Source: Acidiferrobacter sp. (lineage in GTDB: Bacteria; Pseudomonadota; Gammaproteobacteria; Acidiferrobacterales; Acidiferrobacteraceae). Taken from it: a stretch of DNA of 24,155 nt. The notes under the pieces were generated by a model. The model saw only the letters and a program-made list of their open reading frames with translations. It did not search any database and had not been told where the DNA came from. Where the stretch lies: assembly GCA_027335965.1 (NCBI GenBank), contig DAHWGZ010000010.1, forward strand, positions 1 to 24,155, written 5' to 3'. Each line of letters opens with the position of its first letter. Positions within the stretch are counted from its first letter, which is position 1. Of this stretch, positions 16,922-24,032 are shown in pieces. A program made the position numbers and the translations under genes.

Positions 16922-16952
16922 GGGCAGTCTCGGGCCTTGAAGGGAATGTATT

Positions 16953-16981
16953 ACTTTAGGGGGAGACGAGGCGCGAGGCAA
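16953..16981 (-). promoter_or_regulatory. Candidate promoter for the phosphoketolase-like operon
   Basis: On the minus strand TTGCCT (16981-16976) and TAAAGT (16958-16953) are separated by 17 bases, each matching 4/6 of its consensus. The pair fits neatly between the preceding operon's terminator and the ATG at 16921, giving a leader of about 25 bases. Confidence 0.45.
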
Positions 16982-16996
16982 GGCGGATGCGCCCGC

Positions 16997-17040
16997 AAAA
17001 AAAGGCGCGCATGCCGCTTGATCTCGCAACATGCGCGCCT
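16997..17040 (-). terminator. Rho-independent terminator of the solute-binding protein operon
   Basis: On the minus strand AGGCGCGCATG (17040-17030) pairs perfectly with CATGCGCGCCT (17013-17003) around a 16-nt loop, followed at once by seven T (17003-16997, the first also closing the stem). It starts 38 bases after the stop of the binding-protein gene. This is the only hairpin in the window with a real U-tract, and it insulates the phosphoketolase-like operon from upstream read-through. Confidence 0.92.
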
Positions 17041-17077
17041 CGAGATGGGCGGCATGGCCGCCCAACCGATGATCCTC

Positions 17078-18160
17078 TTACGGGCGACGCAGACCGTCGT
17101 GCTCGAGGATCCGCGTGAAGGTCGGCGACTCCAGGGTCTTTATGAAGTCGTGCCGGGCCCTGCGCTGGCGGGCGCTAAAGTGCCCTTTCACCCTTATGAG
17201 GTAGGTGGTGTCGATCTGGTTACCCGGCAACGGACGCGGATTCGAGACCGTGCCGCCCAGCGGAACGATGGTGAAGAGGTGCGGGAACGAGGCCTTCGTG
17301 TATTTGCCGAGCTGGTACATGATCACCGCCACGTTGGCCTTGCCATAGGCCACCGACCACGGCTCGTCGCGATGATGTATGCGCGCCCCGATCAGCCACT
17401 TGTCCTTGACGTGGCTATTGAAGATGGCGTTGAACAGGCGGTTGGCCGTCCAGCCCTTCGGCGGATGCGGGTCGTGCTTGGCGATCTGATAGATGGTCGA
17501 GGCGTAGTTCAAGAATGCACCCGGCTCGTTATAGGGGTTTGGCGTGATGAGACGCACGTCCGGACGCGCCAAATCCCAGACGCTATGAATGTGCAGGGGA
17601 TTGCCATACTTGACGAGCAGGACGTTGCCACGGCTCTTCATGAGCGCGATCGGCTTGCCTTCCGTGAAGCCGTGAGCCTCGAGCTTGCGAATGAGACGCG
17701 GCGCCGCGATCGCGACCTCCGGGCGGCAATGCAGGTAGAAATTGCCGAAGCTCAGGTCATCATGGTGCATGAGCTGGGGGAACGCGACCGGCGGGCTGGT
17801 GGTGTAGTACCAGCTGCGGATGGTCTTTCCGTAGCGCGGCAGAAGCACCGTGCGCCAGAGCGTGTTGAGGGCCATATGATAATTGCCCTCGGTGGACACG
17901 ACGAGATCGACCTTGCGGCACGCGCCCCGCTCGATGCTGCCATGAAGATCGAACAAAAGGTCGGCGTCGGGATCCGTCAGGTCGGCTGCCGCCGGCTTGG
18001 CGTTGCGTGGCCACATAAGCATCTTCGGGGCGTTGACCACGGGGCGCCCATGGATCGCGGGCGCCCCGGGGATTTGCGGTATGCCTTTTGCGTACGCGCA
18101 GGCCGTGGCAGTGGCCAGCACGGCTCCTCCCAGGAGCAACTTCCATTTATTATTTTTCAT
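17078..18160 (-). CDS. Exported solute-binding protein, ModA/PstS-like
   Basis: Periplasmic type-2 binding protein of 360 residues; the ligand is unknown. The N-terminus MKNNKWKLLLGGAVLATATA is a signal peptide with a probable signal-peptidase I site at AYA-K; the nearby Cys has only a poor lipobox. The sequence VKYGNPLHIHSVWDLARPDV (204-223) and the following TPNPYNEPGAFLNYAS resemble the anion-binding segment of molybdate/tungstate/sulfate-type binding proteins, and YGKANVAVIMYQLGKY plus the final FIKTLESPTFTRIL fit the second lobe and C-terminal helix. The ATG is preceded by AAAGGGTG, a good ribosome site. It is the second gene after a PhnD-like binding protein (28-bp gap) and is followed by a strong terminator. 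No permease or ATPase is encoded nearby, so it may use a distant transporter or act as a sensor or chaperone. Base composition is less GC-rich than the fad operon. Confidence 0.72.
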   Translation of the reverse strand: MKNNKWKLLLGGAVLATATACAYAKGIPQIPGAPAIHGRPVVNAPKMLMWPRNAKPAAADLTDPDADLLFDLHGSIERGACRKVDLVVSTEGNYHMALNTLWRTVLLPRYGKTIRSWYYTTSPPVAFPQLMHHDDLSFGNFYLHCRPEVAIAAPRLIRKLEAHGFTEGKPIALMKSRGNVLLVKYGNPLHIHSVWDLARPDVRLITPNPYNEPGAFLNYASTIYQIAKHDPHPPKGWTANRLFNAIFNSHVKDKWLIGARIHHRDEPWSVAYGKANVAVIMYQLGKYTKASFPHLFTIVPLGGTVSNPRPLPGNQIDTTYLIRVKGHFSARQRRARHDFIKTLESPTFTRILEHDGLRRP

Positions 18161-18188
18161 TTTTCACCCTTTCCGTGAATATTTATAT

Positions 18189-19112
18189 TCAGGGCGCGGC
18201 CTGTTGAGTGACCGGAAGCCCCTCACGCTTGGCGTCTTGTCTGAGATATCGATCGATGCCGCTGGCGTAGATCGTACCCCATTGCGCATTAAGACCCACA
18301 TCGACATTTCTGTACTGGCTGACCTGCCCGGCAATCAGGCGGCGACCATGCGAGAAACGTTTGCGCAATCTCATCATGGCCTTTTCCCCGGCCGGACTCA
18401 AGAGCGCGCGGACGATCGCGTGGCGCACGGATTGCGGGAGCTTTCGGCTAATGGTGAAGCCCTGGTTTGGGAAGTGACGGCTTCGCTTCAGGATCGTCAC
18501 CTTCTTGCGGCCGGAGTCCAGATAGTGGAGGGTAAGTCGCGGGCCTATGCCAAGCGTGCACTCATGATTCACGACCGCCTTGAAGATCTTTTTCCATCCA
18601 TGCATGTTGCGGATATAGGGCTGGCGCGAGGGGTTCGGAAAGAGGCCCGTCACCCATAGCGTGCCGAAATTCGGGACGGGCGGCGCGCACAGCGTCGCGC
18701 CCGTGGCGGCCCCCGCGAGCGTCTTTACCGACGACCCCTTCCAGGTATAGAGGCGCCAGTCCTGGGTCTGCGGGACGCGTGGCCCCAGGGTCTGATGGAG
18801 ATATTGGAGGCGCCAGGCGATGAACTGCGGGCCGTCGAAGTAGATGTCGCCGCGATCCTTCCATATCCAGAGTTCATAGGTCAGCCAGCCGTTTGGGTGC
18901 AGATAGACCACGGGGTGGTGAAGCGCCTTGGTGAGGAAGGCCGCCACCGGACCGTAGTCGCGGGCCCCGCGCGCCGCGGTCTCGCGGGGGGCGGCCACCA
19001 GGACGTAGGGTTTCGCGGGCGCGACTGCGGCCTGTGTGCGGGACCAGGGCACCAACATCCCCGCCCCTGCCATGAGTGCGCACAGCGCCTTTTGCGACCG
19101 TTTATATTCCAT
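18189..19112 (-). CDS. PhnD-like exported solute-binding protein
   Basis: Periplasmic binding protein of the PhnD/SsuA-type phosphate-phosphonate fold, 307 residues, ligand unknown. Residues 1-29 are a signal peptide ending near RTQA-AV. The mature part has YVLVAAPRETAARGARDYGP (36-55), matching the start of PhnD-like proteins (a strand, then the helix that leads to a 'lay out the first lobe' segment), followed by FLTKALHHPVVYLHP and the expected region GDIYFDGPQFIAWRLQ. The C-terminal half is rich in Lys/Arg (for example RKKVTILKRS), giving a basic protein. The ATG follows AAGGAG at ideal spacing. It leads a two-gene unit with the downstream binding protein. No transporter membrane genes lie beside it. 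The family call rests on the N-terminal blocks and is moderately secure; specificity cannot be given. Confidence 0.72.
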   Translation of the reverse strand: MEYKRSQKALCALMAGAGMLVPWSRTQAAVAPAKPYVLVAAPRETAARGARDYGPVAAFLTKALHHPVVYLHPNGWLTYELWIWKDRGDIYFDGPQFIAWRLQYLHQTLGPRVPQTQDWRLYTWKGSSVKTLAGAATGATLCAPPVPNFGTLWVTGLFPNPSRQPYIRNMHGWKKIFKAVVNHECTLGIGPRLTLHYLDSGRKKVTILKRSRHFPNQGFTISRKLPQSVRHAIVRALLSPAGEKAMMRLRKRFSHGRRLIAGQVSQYRNVDVGLNAQWGTIYASGIDRYLRQDAKREGLPVTQQAAP

Positions 19113-19775
19113 TTCGTCTCCTTGCTATGGGTTACGGCCGTCGGCCGGAAGGTTTCTTGATCAACACCTTAGCAGGTCCTGATGAAACGGCCAGGGATCT
19201 CGCGCGCGGGCCATGCTCGGCGCTCGCGATCGCGGGAATCCCGGGTTCGGGGCCGCAGCGCGCCATGAATGATGCCGCGCGGGGCGTCCGAAAACCGCCT
19301 GGCCGGCGCCTGTTTGCGCGTCGTCCTCCCCCGGGTGTCACCGGCGGCCGGCATTTCCCCAAGACCCGCTCGCGCCGCCGATCCCGGCGCATCCGGCCCA
19401 TGCCGATCCCCGCGCGCCCTTAGGGTGTCGCGCGTCTCTCCGGGGACGCGATCTTTTGGGTCTATCGGGCGACGGCTTGGTCGCGGCCCGCCACGGGACC
19501 GCGAGGCCGGGGTCCGCCCCGCCCCCGCGCCGGGGGCTTTCCGAGGGGTGCGCGCGTCGGATCCGGCGCGCCCTGGCTTCAGGGTCTTGGGGGATGCCGC
19601 GCGCCCCGTCAAAGAGGGTCGGCTTGGGCCGTCGGCGCATGCGAATGTGGGATCTCGGTCGTGCGGCGCACGATAGCCGAGGGGTGCGCCACCGGCAAAC
19701 GGCCGTCGCGCGCCGCCGGTCGGTCCTCATCGAGGGCGCTCGCGCCGCTGTCCCCGGCGGCCCCGCGCGGCACGC
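19113..19775. other. Gene-free GC-rich stretch between the binding-protein operon and dinB
   Basis: About 660 bases with no frame that looks like protein: every open frame is Arg/Pro/Gly-rich, as expected of chance frames in high-GC DNA. The end near 19113-19190 should hold the promoter of the binding-protein operon, and ACGGCCGT with its neighbouring CGGCCG forms a small palindromic patch near 19135-19148, but no convincing -35/-10 pair was found. No RNA gene was recognised. Confidence 0.5.
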
Positions 19776-20966
19776 TTAGCCCCGACGGACCATTGCGCCG
19801 CTCAGGCTTGCCGAATCCTCCCCGAAGGGCAGCTCCCCCTGGTGGCCGGGCAGGGCCGCTCCGGATGGTCCCGAGAGCGAGCCCGCGCGCACCCCGAGCA
19901 ATCGCAGGCGTCGGTCAAGCGTGACGCGACGCAGGCATTCGCGGGCCCCGGTCAGGATGTCGCGCGCGCCGGTCACCGGGCGCGGCACCGTCAGGTCGCG
20001 CGTCACGGTGTGGAAATCGGCATAGCGCAGCTTGATGCCGATGGTGCGAGCCGCCAGATCCTTCCTGGCGAGATCGCCCGCCACCTTTTCGCATAACTCA
20101 ACGAGCACCGCCGATAGCCGGGACCGGTCGGCGCGCGCATCCAGGTCGCGCTCGAACGTGGTCTCGCGGCTCACGGACTTGGTGGCGCTTTCGGTCACCA
20201 CGGGCCGCTCATCCACGCCGTTCGCCGATTCGCGAAGCCATAGGGCAAGACGCGCGCCGAAGGCGTGATCGAGGAGCGCCTCGTCGGCCGCCGCCAGTTC
20301 CCCGATGGTGTGGATGCCAAGGCCGCGCAGCTTGGCGGCGGCCTTGGGGCCGATACCGTTGATCTTCCCGACGGCAAGCGGCCAGACCCGGCGCGAGACG
20401 TCTTCCGGCCCGAGCAGCGTCAGCCCGTCGGGCTTGTCCAGGTCGGAGGCGATCTTGGCGAGCAGCTTGTTGGCGGCGATCCCGAGCGAGCACGAAAGCC
20501 CGGTGGCCTCATGTACCGCCGACTTCAATCGCCGTCCCAGGGATCGCGAGTCGGGATCGAGATCGCAAAGGTCGATATAGACCTCGTCGATCCCGCGGTT
20601 TTCCATAAGGGGCGCGATTCCGATGACCGCCCGCTTGAAAAGGGCCGAGTATTGACGGTAGGCCTCGAAGTTCGGCGGCAAGAGCAGCGCGTCCGGGGCC
20701 AGTCGCGCGGCGCGCATGAGGCCCATGCCCGAATGCACCCCCAGCGCCCGGGCCTCATAGGTCGATGTCGTGACCACCCCGCGGCCCTCATAGGCGCATA
20801 GCGGCATCGGCGTCGCCCCGCTCGCGCCCCGCCGGCCGCCCACCACCACCGGCAGGCCGCGCAGCCGCGGCTGACGCAAGAGCTCGACGGATGCGTAGAA
20901 CGCATCCATGTCGAGGTGCGCGACGCGACGCAAAGGCGCATTCATCCCCGCATGATACCGCGCCAT
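19776..20966 (-). CDS. dinB: DNA polymerase IV (Y-family translesion polymerase)
   Basis: Error-prone Y-family polymerase for lesion bypass, 396 residues. The catalytic acidic residues are in HLDMDAFYASVE (17-28, D19 and D21) and RGIDEVYIDL (124-133, D127-E128). SCSLGIAANKLLAKIASD (158-175) and KINGIGPKAAAKLRGLGI (201-218, helix-hairpin-helix of the thumb) follow, then the little-finger domain with SVSRETTFERDL. QGELPF near the C-terminus looks like a beta-clamp binding motif. The start at 20966 is preferred because AAGGG stands five bases upstream; the ATG at 20945 (MNAPLRR) is also possible and lies closer to the usual family start, but has no spaced ribosome site. An unusual small stretch, RRGASGATPMPLCA (45-58), sits between the first strand and the GRGVV segment. 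No LexA box was found upstream by eye. Confidence 0.93.
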   Translation of the reverse strand: MARYHAGMNAPLRRVAHLDMDAFYASVELLRQPRLRGLPVVVGGRRGASGATPMPLCAYEGRGVVTTSTYEARALGVHSGMGLMRAARLAPDALLLPPNFEAYRQYSALFKRAVIGIAPLMENRGIDEVYIDLCDLDPDSRSLGRRLKSAVHEATGLSCSLGIAANKLLAKIASDLDKPDGLTLLGPEDVSRRVWPLAVGKINGIGPKAAAKLRGLGIHTIGELAAADEALLDHAFGARLALWLRESANGVDERPVVTESATKSVSRETTFERDLDARADRSRLSAVLVELCEKVAGDLARKDLAARTIGIKLRYADFHTVTRDLTVPRPVTGARDILTGARECLRRVTLDRRLRLLGVRAGSLSGPSGAALPGHQGELPFGEDSASLSGAMVRRG

Positions 20967-21759
20967 CGCATCCCTTCGTATTGGATGTCTGCGCACGCGA
21001 GCCCCCTTGGCGGCGTTGCACGGGGGAGGGGGCGCCGACACGCCATGGCCCTGCCTTGCCGATAAGGCCCGATGTTTTAAAGCCGATCGACGCCTGTCTC
21101 GCATTCATCGGCCCGTCCATCCAGGCGGCGCTCGAGGCGTACGCCCGATCCACCCCGAACTGCCGGCGCCCAAACGGTCCGCACGCATCCTGGTCGACCG
21201 AAAATCGCCCACGCCCTGGTGGCGACGGCGCCCCGCCTTTTGGATCGCGCGCCTGACGGGCGGGCGTGTGGGGCCGACGGCGTGCCTGTGAGCGTCCTGC
21301 CCTGTCCGCCGCCCGCGCGACCATAAGAGCCGGACATTCCAAGGCCCAGCCCACGCGCGTGGCTCGAACGCGCCAACACCGATATCAAAAGCATCATCCC
21401 CTTGTGGTTATTGGGAGACTGAGCGGCTAGACTGTCATGACGATCAAATTCGCTCGGTATCGGGAGGGGCGCGGTAACTCTTCCAAAAAACTAAGCAATA
21501 TGGCAAATTGGCCGTGCCGCCACCCCTCGCCCACTCGAAGCGTTGACGAGCGATACGGGTTGAGCCCCCGCTGCCTGGCTGCCGGCTTGAAGAAAGTGGG
21601 TACATGCCCGGCTGTCTGTGCGTTCGCATTCCGTGGCGCCTTAGGCCGTCCATCCACCCGTTCCGGAGACGAAGAGGGACATTCTCTGAACCAGTCCTTG
21701 GATGTTGTTCCGGATCCCTCAAATCGCACACGGCCACCGCCAGGAAACGACCTCTCGTG
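20967..21759. other. Gene-free stretch between divergent dinB and the nitronate-monooxygenase-like gene
   Basis: About 790 bases with no recognisable gene. The dinB-proximal part is GC-rich; from about 21370 the DNA becomes clearly richer in A/T (for example around 21380-21500). Open frames on both strands in 21430-21760 have no family resemblance. Promoters for both divergent genes must lie here, but no pair of hexamers stands out. The change of composition suggests that a transferred segment begins near 21370 and continues into the next gene. Confidence 0.45.
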
Positions 21760-23046
21760 ATGAAATGCGTAAACGACTTCCGTCTCCGTCTCGCCGGGCG
21801 CGAACTGGTGCCAATCGTCATAGGCGGCATGGGCGTTGATATCTCCGCCGCGCGCCTGGCGCTTGAAGCGGCGCGGCTGGGCGGAATCGGGCATATCTCG
21901 GACGCCATGGTTCCCACCGTGTCCGATCGCCGGTTCAAGACCCGGTTCGTCGCGGAAAAGCTCAAGAAATACAAACACAACGTCCTGAACAACGAAAAGG
22001 CCGAGGTGCAGTTCGATCTCGCGCGTCTCGCGGAGGCCACCGCCTTGCATGTCGGTCGCACCATGGAGGCCAAGAAGGGTCCGGGGCTGATCTTCATAAA
22101 CTGCATGGAGAAGCTCACCATGAACGCGCCGCGCGAGACCTTGCGCGTCCGACTCATGGCCGCGCTCGATGCCGGCATAGACGGCATCACCCTGGGGGCG
22201 GGCCTGCACTTGGGCTCGCTTGCGCTCATCGAAGATCACCCCCGGTTTCGGGACGCGCAGTTTGGAATAATCGTGTCGTCATTGCGAGCCCTTTTGCTGT
22301 TCCTGCGCAAGAATGCCCGTCTCGGGCGCCTCCCCGATTACATCGTGGTCGAAGGTCCGCTCGCGGGCGGGCACCTCGGCTTCGGCATGGATTGGGCGCA
22401 ATACGATCTGAAGACGATTGTCGCGGAAATCCTGCAGTACTTGGCGCAACAAAAGCTCAACATCCCCGTCATCCCCGCCGGGGGAATATTCACGGGTAGC
22501 GATGCCGCCGAGTTCCTGGAGTCCGGCGCCGGCGCCGTGCAGGTGGCGACGCGATTTACCGTGACAGACGAGTGCGGGCTCCCGGAAAAGGTCAAGCAGG
22601 AATATCTCCGCGCGCGCGAGGACGACATCGAAGTCAATATGGTCTCGCCAACCGGCTATCCCATGCGCATGCTAAAGGGGAGCCCTGGCATCGGCGCGGC
22701 CATACGGCCGAACTGCGAGGCCTATGGCTACCTCCTCGATGGCTCGGGACACTGCGCCTACATAGACGCCTATGAGCGCGAACGTGAAGCCCGAGGCGCC
22801 GATAGCGCTTTCTCCGTCAAGGACAAGAGCTGTCTCTGCACCCATATGCGCAATTTTGCCATATGGACCTGTGGCCATTACACCTACCGCCTTAAAGACA
22901 CGACGCGCCTTCTCCCCGATGGGAGTTACGCGCTGCTTACAACAGAGCATGTTTTTCACGATTACCAGTACAGCAAGAATCATGAGATTCTGCTGCCCGC
23001 ATCCCCTTGTCCCCCGGAAGCGGATCCCGTAAGGCGTATTCGCTAG
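21760..23046 (+). CDS. Nitronate monooxygenase / 2-nitropropane dioxygenase-like flavoprotein with Cys-rich C-terminal tail
   Basis: FMN-dependent TIM-barrel oxidoreductase of 428 residues; the real substrate is unknown, since many relatives do not act on nitronates. Family marks are IVIGGMGVDIS (19-29), VVEGPLAGGHLGF (196-208, with the expected catalytic H205), PVIPAGGIFTGSDAAEFLES (236-255) and GAGAVQVATRF (256-266), which bind the FMN phosphate. After the barrel, PTGYPMRMLKGSPG leads into a tail of over 100 residues with five cysteines, C319, C332, C358, C360 and C371, ending with many aromatic residues. This is longer than the usual 320-360 residue enzymes, though some relatives have a Cys-containing tail. 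The ATG at 21760 matches the start of homology; a GTG one codon earlier is possible, with AGGAAA about 12 bases upstream. The gene stands alone and its codon use is less GC-biased than the fad operon, suggesting transfer. Confidence 0.83.
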   Translation: MKCVNDFRLRLAGRELVPIVIGGMGVDISAARLALEAARLGGIGHISDAMVPTVSDRRFKTRFVAEKLKKYKHNVLNNEKAEVQFDLARLAEATALHVGRTMEAKKGPGLIFINCMEKLTMNAPRETLRVRLMAALDAGIDGITLGAGLHLGSLALIEDHPRFRDAQFGIIVSSLRALLLFLRKNARLGRLPDYIVVEGPLAGGHLGFGMDWAQYDLKTIVAEILQYLAQQKLNIPVIPAGGIFTGSDAAEFLESGAGAVQVATRFTVTDECGLPEKVKQEYLRAREDDIEVNMVSPTGYPMRMLKGSPGIGAAIRPNCEAYGYLLDGSGHCAYIDAYEREREARGADSAFSVKDKSCLCTHMRNFAIWTCGHYTYRLKDTTRLLPDGSYALLTTEHVFHDYQYSKNHEILLPASPCPPEADPVRRIR

Positions 23047-23063
23047 CCCGGTCTTTCCGGCTC

Positions 23064-23102
23064 GCCGCCCAGCGGCGGCCTCTCGGGGTTCGGCGACCCG
23101 AG
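23064..23102 (+). terminator. Two short hairpins after the nitronate-monooxygenase-like gene
   Basis: GCCGCC (23064-23069) pairs with GGCGGC (23074-23079), and CTCGGG (23082-23087) pairs with CCCGAG (23097-23102). They begin 18 bases after the stop. Neither is followed by a T run, so intrinsic termination is possible but not shown. Confidence 0.3.
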
Positions 23103-23210
23103 GACTCCACCCGCCATCCCTTGAAACCATGCGTATATGGCGCGGGCTATGTGTGTAGGTAATGGGCGCCACACGGCGTCGCGCACGCATGCTTCTTGTG
23201 GTTCAGCGTG

Positions 23211-23277
23211 TCAGAATGAACTCCCCTGCGTTTTCTGGCCTCTTGTGATCACCCATTCTGATTGATCGTTATCACCC
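23211..23277. repeat. Cluster of inverted and direct short repeats, possibly a mobile-element end
   Basis: TCAGAATG (23211-23218) is inverted as CATTCTGA (23254-23261); GTGATCAC (23245-23252) is a perfect palindrome; ATCACCC occurs at 23248-23254 and 23271-23277. Clusters of GTGATCAC-like motifs are reminiscent of the non-coding ends of some IS21-family elements. No transposase frame is present, so this identity is only a suggestion. Confidence 0.3.
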
Positions 23278-23399
23278 GGTCCAGAGCCGAACAGGATTAG
23301 GGTGCTCTCCAATATGGACTGTTGGTGAGTAGGGTAAGGCCATTGGGCTTAAAACCTAGGTACTCGGGTTAATGTTCCCCGATCATCAGCCACTTTGGC

Positions 23400-23667
23400 T
23401 TAGATAAGGGATCGGTAGGCGGCCAAAACCCTGGTGGTCTGGACGAGGCCTTGGCGTCGCAGGATATCGAGGAACTGGTCAACATCGAATGGTGGATTGA
23501 CGAGTGTTGCGCGCTGACGCCGCGCAGCGCCAACCACCACCAACCACCACCACCGGATCCATGTCGAACAGATCGTCCCCAAACTCGTCTGGATGCCGAG
23601 ACTCGATGCCGTAAGGTGTCAGCGCATCAGCCGGCAAATCGGCTACGTTGCATAGGGCCGGCGTCCA
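23400..23667 (-). pseudogene. Decayed PIN-domain (VapC-like) toxin gene
   Basis: C-terminal remnant of a PIN-domain protein. On the minus strand from 23667 the frame reads LPADALTPYGIESRHPDEF, matching the part of the PIN family just after the DFP motif. It then runs into a duplicated sequence and loses frame. The family sequence resumes in another frame as ARRQRATLVNPPFDVDQFLD and ends with RQGLVQTTRVLAAYRSLI and a TAA. The break coincides with an exact 10-bp tandem duplication at 23531-23550; removing one copy joins the two parts in frame. Upstream, a TAA directly precedes the first recognisable codon and the N-terminal part with the first catalytic acidic residues is missing. The gene is therefore both truncated and frameshifted. 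It lies next to an intact mazE in opposite orientation. Confidence 0.78.
23531..23550. repeat. Exact 10-bp tandem duplication that frameshifts the PIN gene
   Basis: CAACCACCAC occurs twice back to back (23531-23540 and 23541-23550). Ten bases is not a multiple of three, so the duplication shifts the minus-strand PIN frame. With one copy the minus strand reads Asp-Pro-Val-Val-Val-Gly-Ala-Ala-Arg-Arg-Gln, continuous with both family blocks. Confidence 0.93.
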
Positions 23668-23718
23668 TTAAAGCCTAGTCGGGCCTGTTTGCCCCGTGGG
23701 CTCCCTCGGCGTTCTAGA

Positions 23719-23746
23719 TTGACAGGCATCCTTGTACGTATATCCT
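23719..23746 (+). promoter_or_regulatory. Promoter of mazEF
   Basis: Perfect -35 TTGACA (23719-23724) and TATCCT (23741-23746, 4/6) are 16 bases apart, 31 bases before the mazE start. The small palindrome TACGTA overlaps the spacer end next to the -10, a plausible place for MazE/MazEF autorepression, though no operator was proved. AGGGGG (about 23764-23769) serves as ribosome site. Confidence 0.65.
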
Positions 23747-23777
23747 TGTCTCTACATTGGGGTAGGGGGCATCGCTT

Positions 23778-24032
23778 ATGTCGACAGGAGTCAAGCTTAC
23801 GGTACAGCAGTGGGGAAACAGTCTTGCGGTACGCATACCTGCCGCTGTGGCGCGCACTGCCCATTTCACTGTCGGGCAGCCTGTGGAGATTACGGTGACT
23901 GAGGACGGCGTGCTCGTCAAGCGTGCGGGTATCCCAAAGCTTACGCTTGCACAGAAACTCCTTGCGTTTGATCCCGGGCGCCACGGAGGCGAGGCCATGG
24001 TAACCCGTCCGGTTGGTAAAGAGGCGATGTGA
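23778..24032 (+). CDS. mazE: MazE-like antitoxin (AbrB/SpoVT swapped-hairpin DNA-binding protein)
   Basis: Antitoxin of 84 residues that should neutralise the adjacent MazF-like toxin and repress the operon. The N-terminal half is the AbrB/MazE fold with VQQWGNSLAVRIPAAVA (9-25), the strongly conserved block of the family, followed by the strand VEITVTEDGVLVKRA (36-50). The C-terminal part, LTLAQKLLAFDPGRHGGEAM, is the flexible arm that typically blocks the toxin. The start is set by the ribosome site at about 23764 and by the family's short N-terminus. The toxin gene overlaps the stop. A sigma70-type promoter stands directly upstream, so this is the first gene of the operon. Confidence 0.9.
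   Translation: MSTGVKLTVQQWGNSLAVRIPAAVARTAHFTVGQPVEITVTEDGVLVKRAGIPKLTLAQKLLAFDPGRHGGEAMVTRPVGKEAM

Larger units (their letters stand above)
23047..23399. other. Gene-free, lower-GC intergenic DNA with repeats
   Basis: No gene is seen between the flavoprotein stop and the end of the PIN remnant. The first 60 bases hold two hairpins. From about 23200 the DNA is more A/T-rich than most of the window and carries the palindromes and short repeats listed separately. It looks like debris of mobile or accessory DNA. Confidence 0.45.

Noticed and set aside
19076..19680. Several Arg-rich frames in the gap before dinB
   Set aside because: They overlap each other on both strands, have no ribosome site and look like random GC-rich translation.
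20946..21104. An SOS (LexA) box upstream of dinB
   Set aside because: No CTGT-N8-ACAG-like palindrome was seen in the region, so SOS control cannot be claimed.
21437..21760. A 107-codon frame before the nitronate-monooxygenase-like gene
   Set aside because: No recognisable domain, both strands are equally open, and it ends inside the ribosome-binding region of the real gene.
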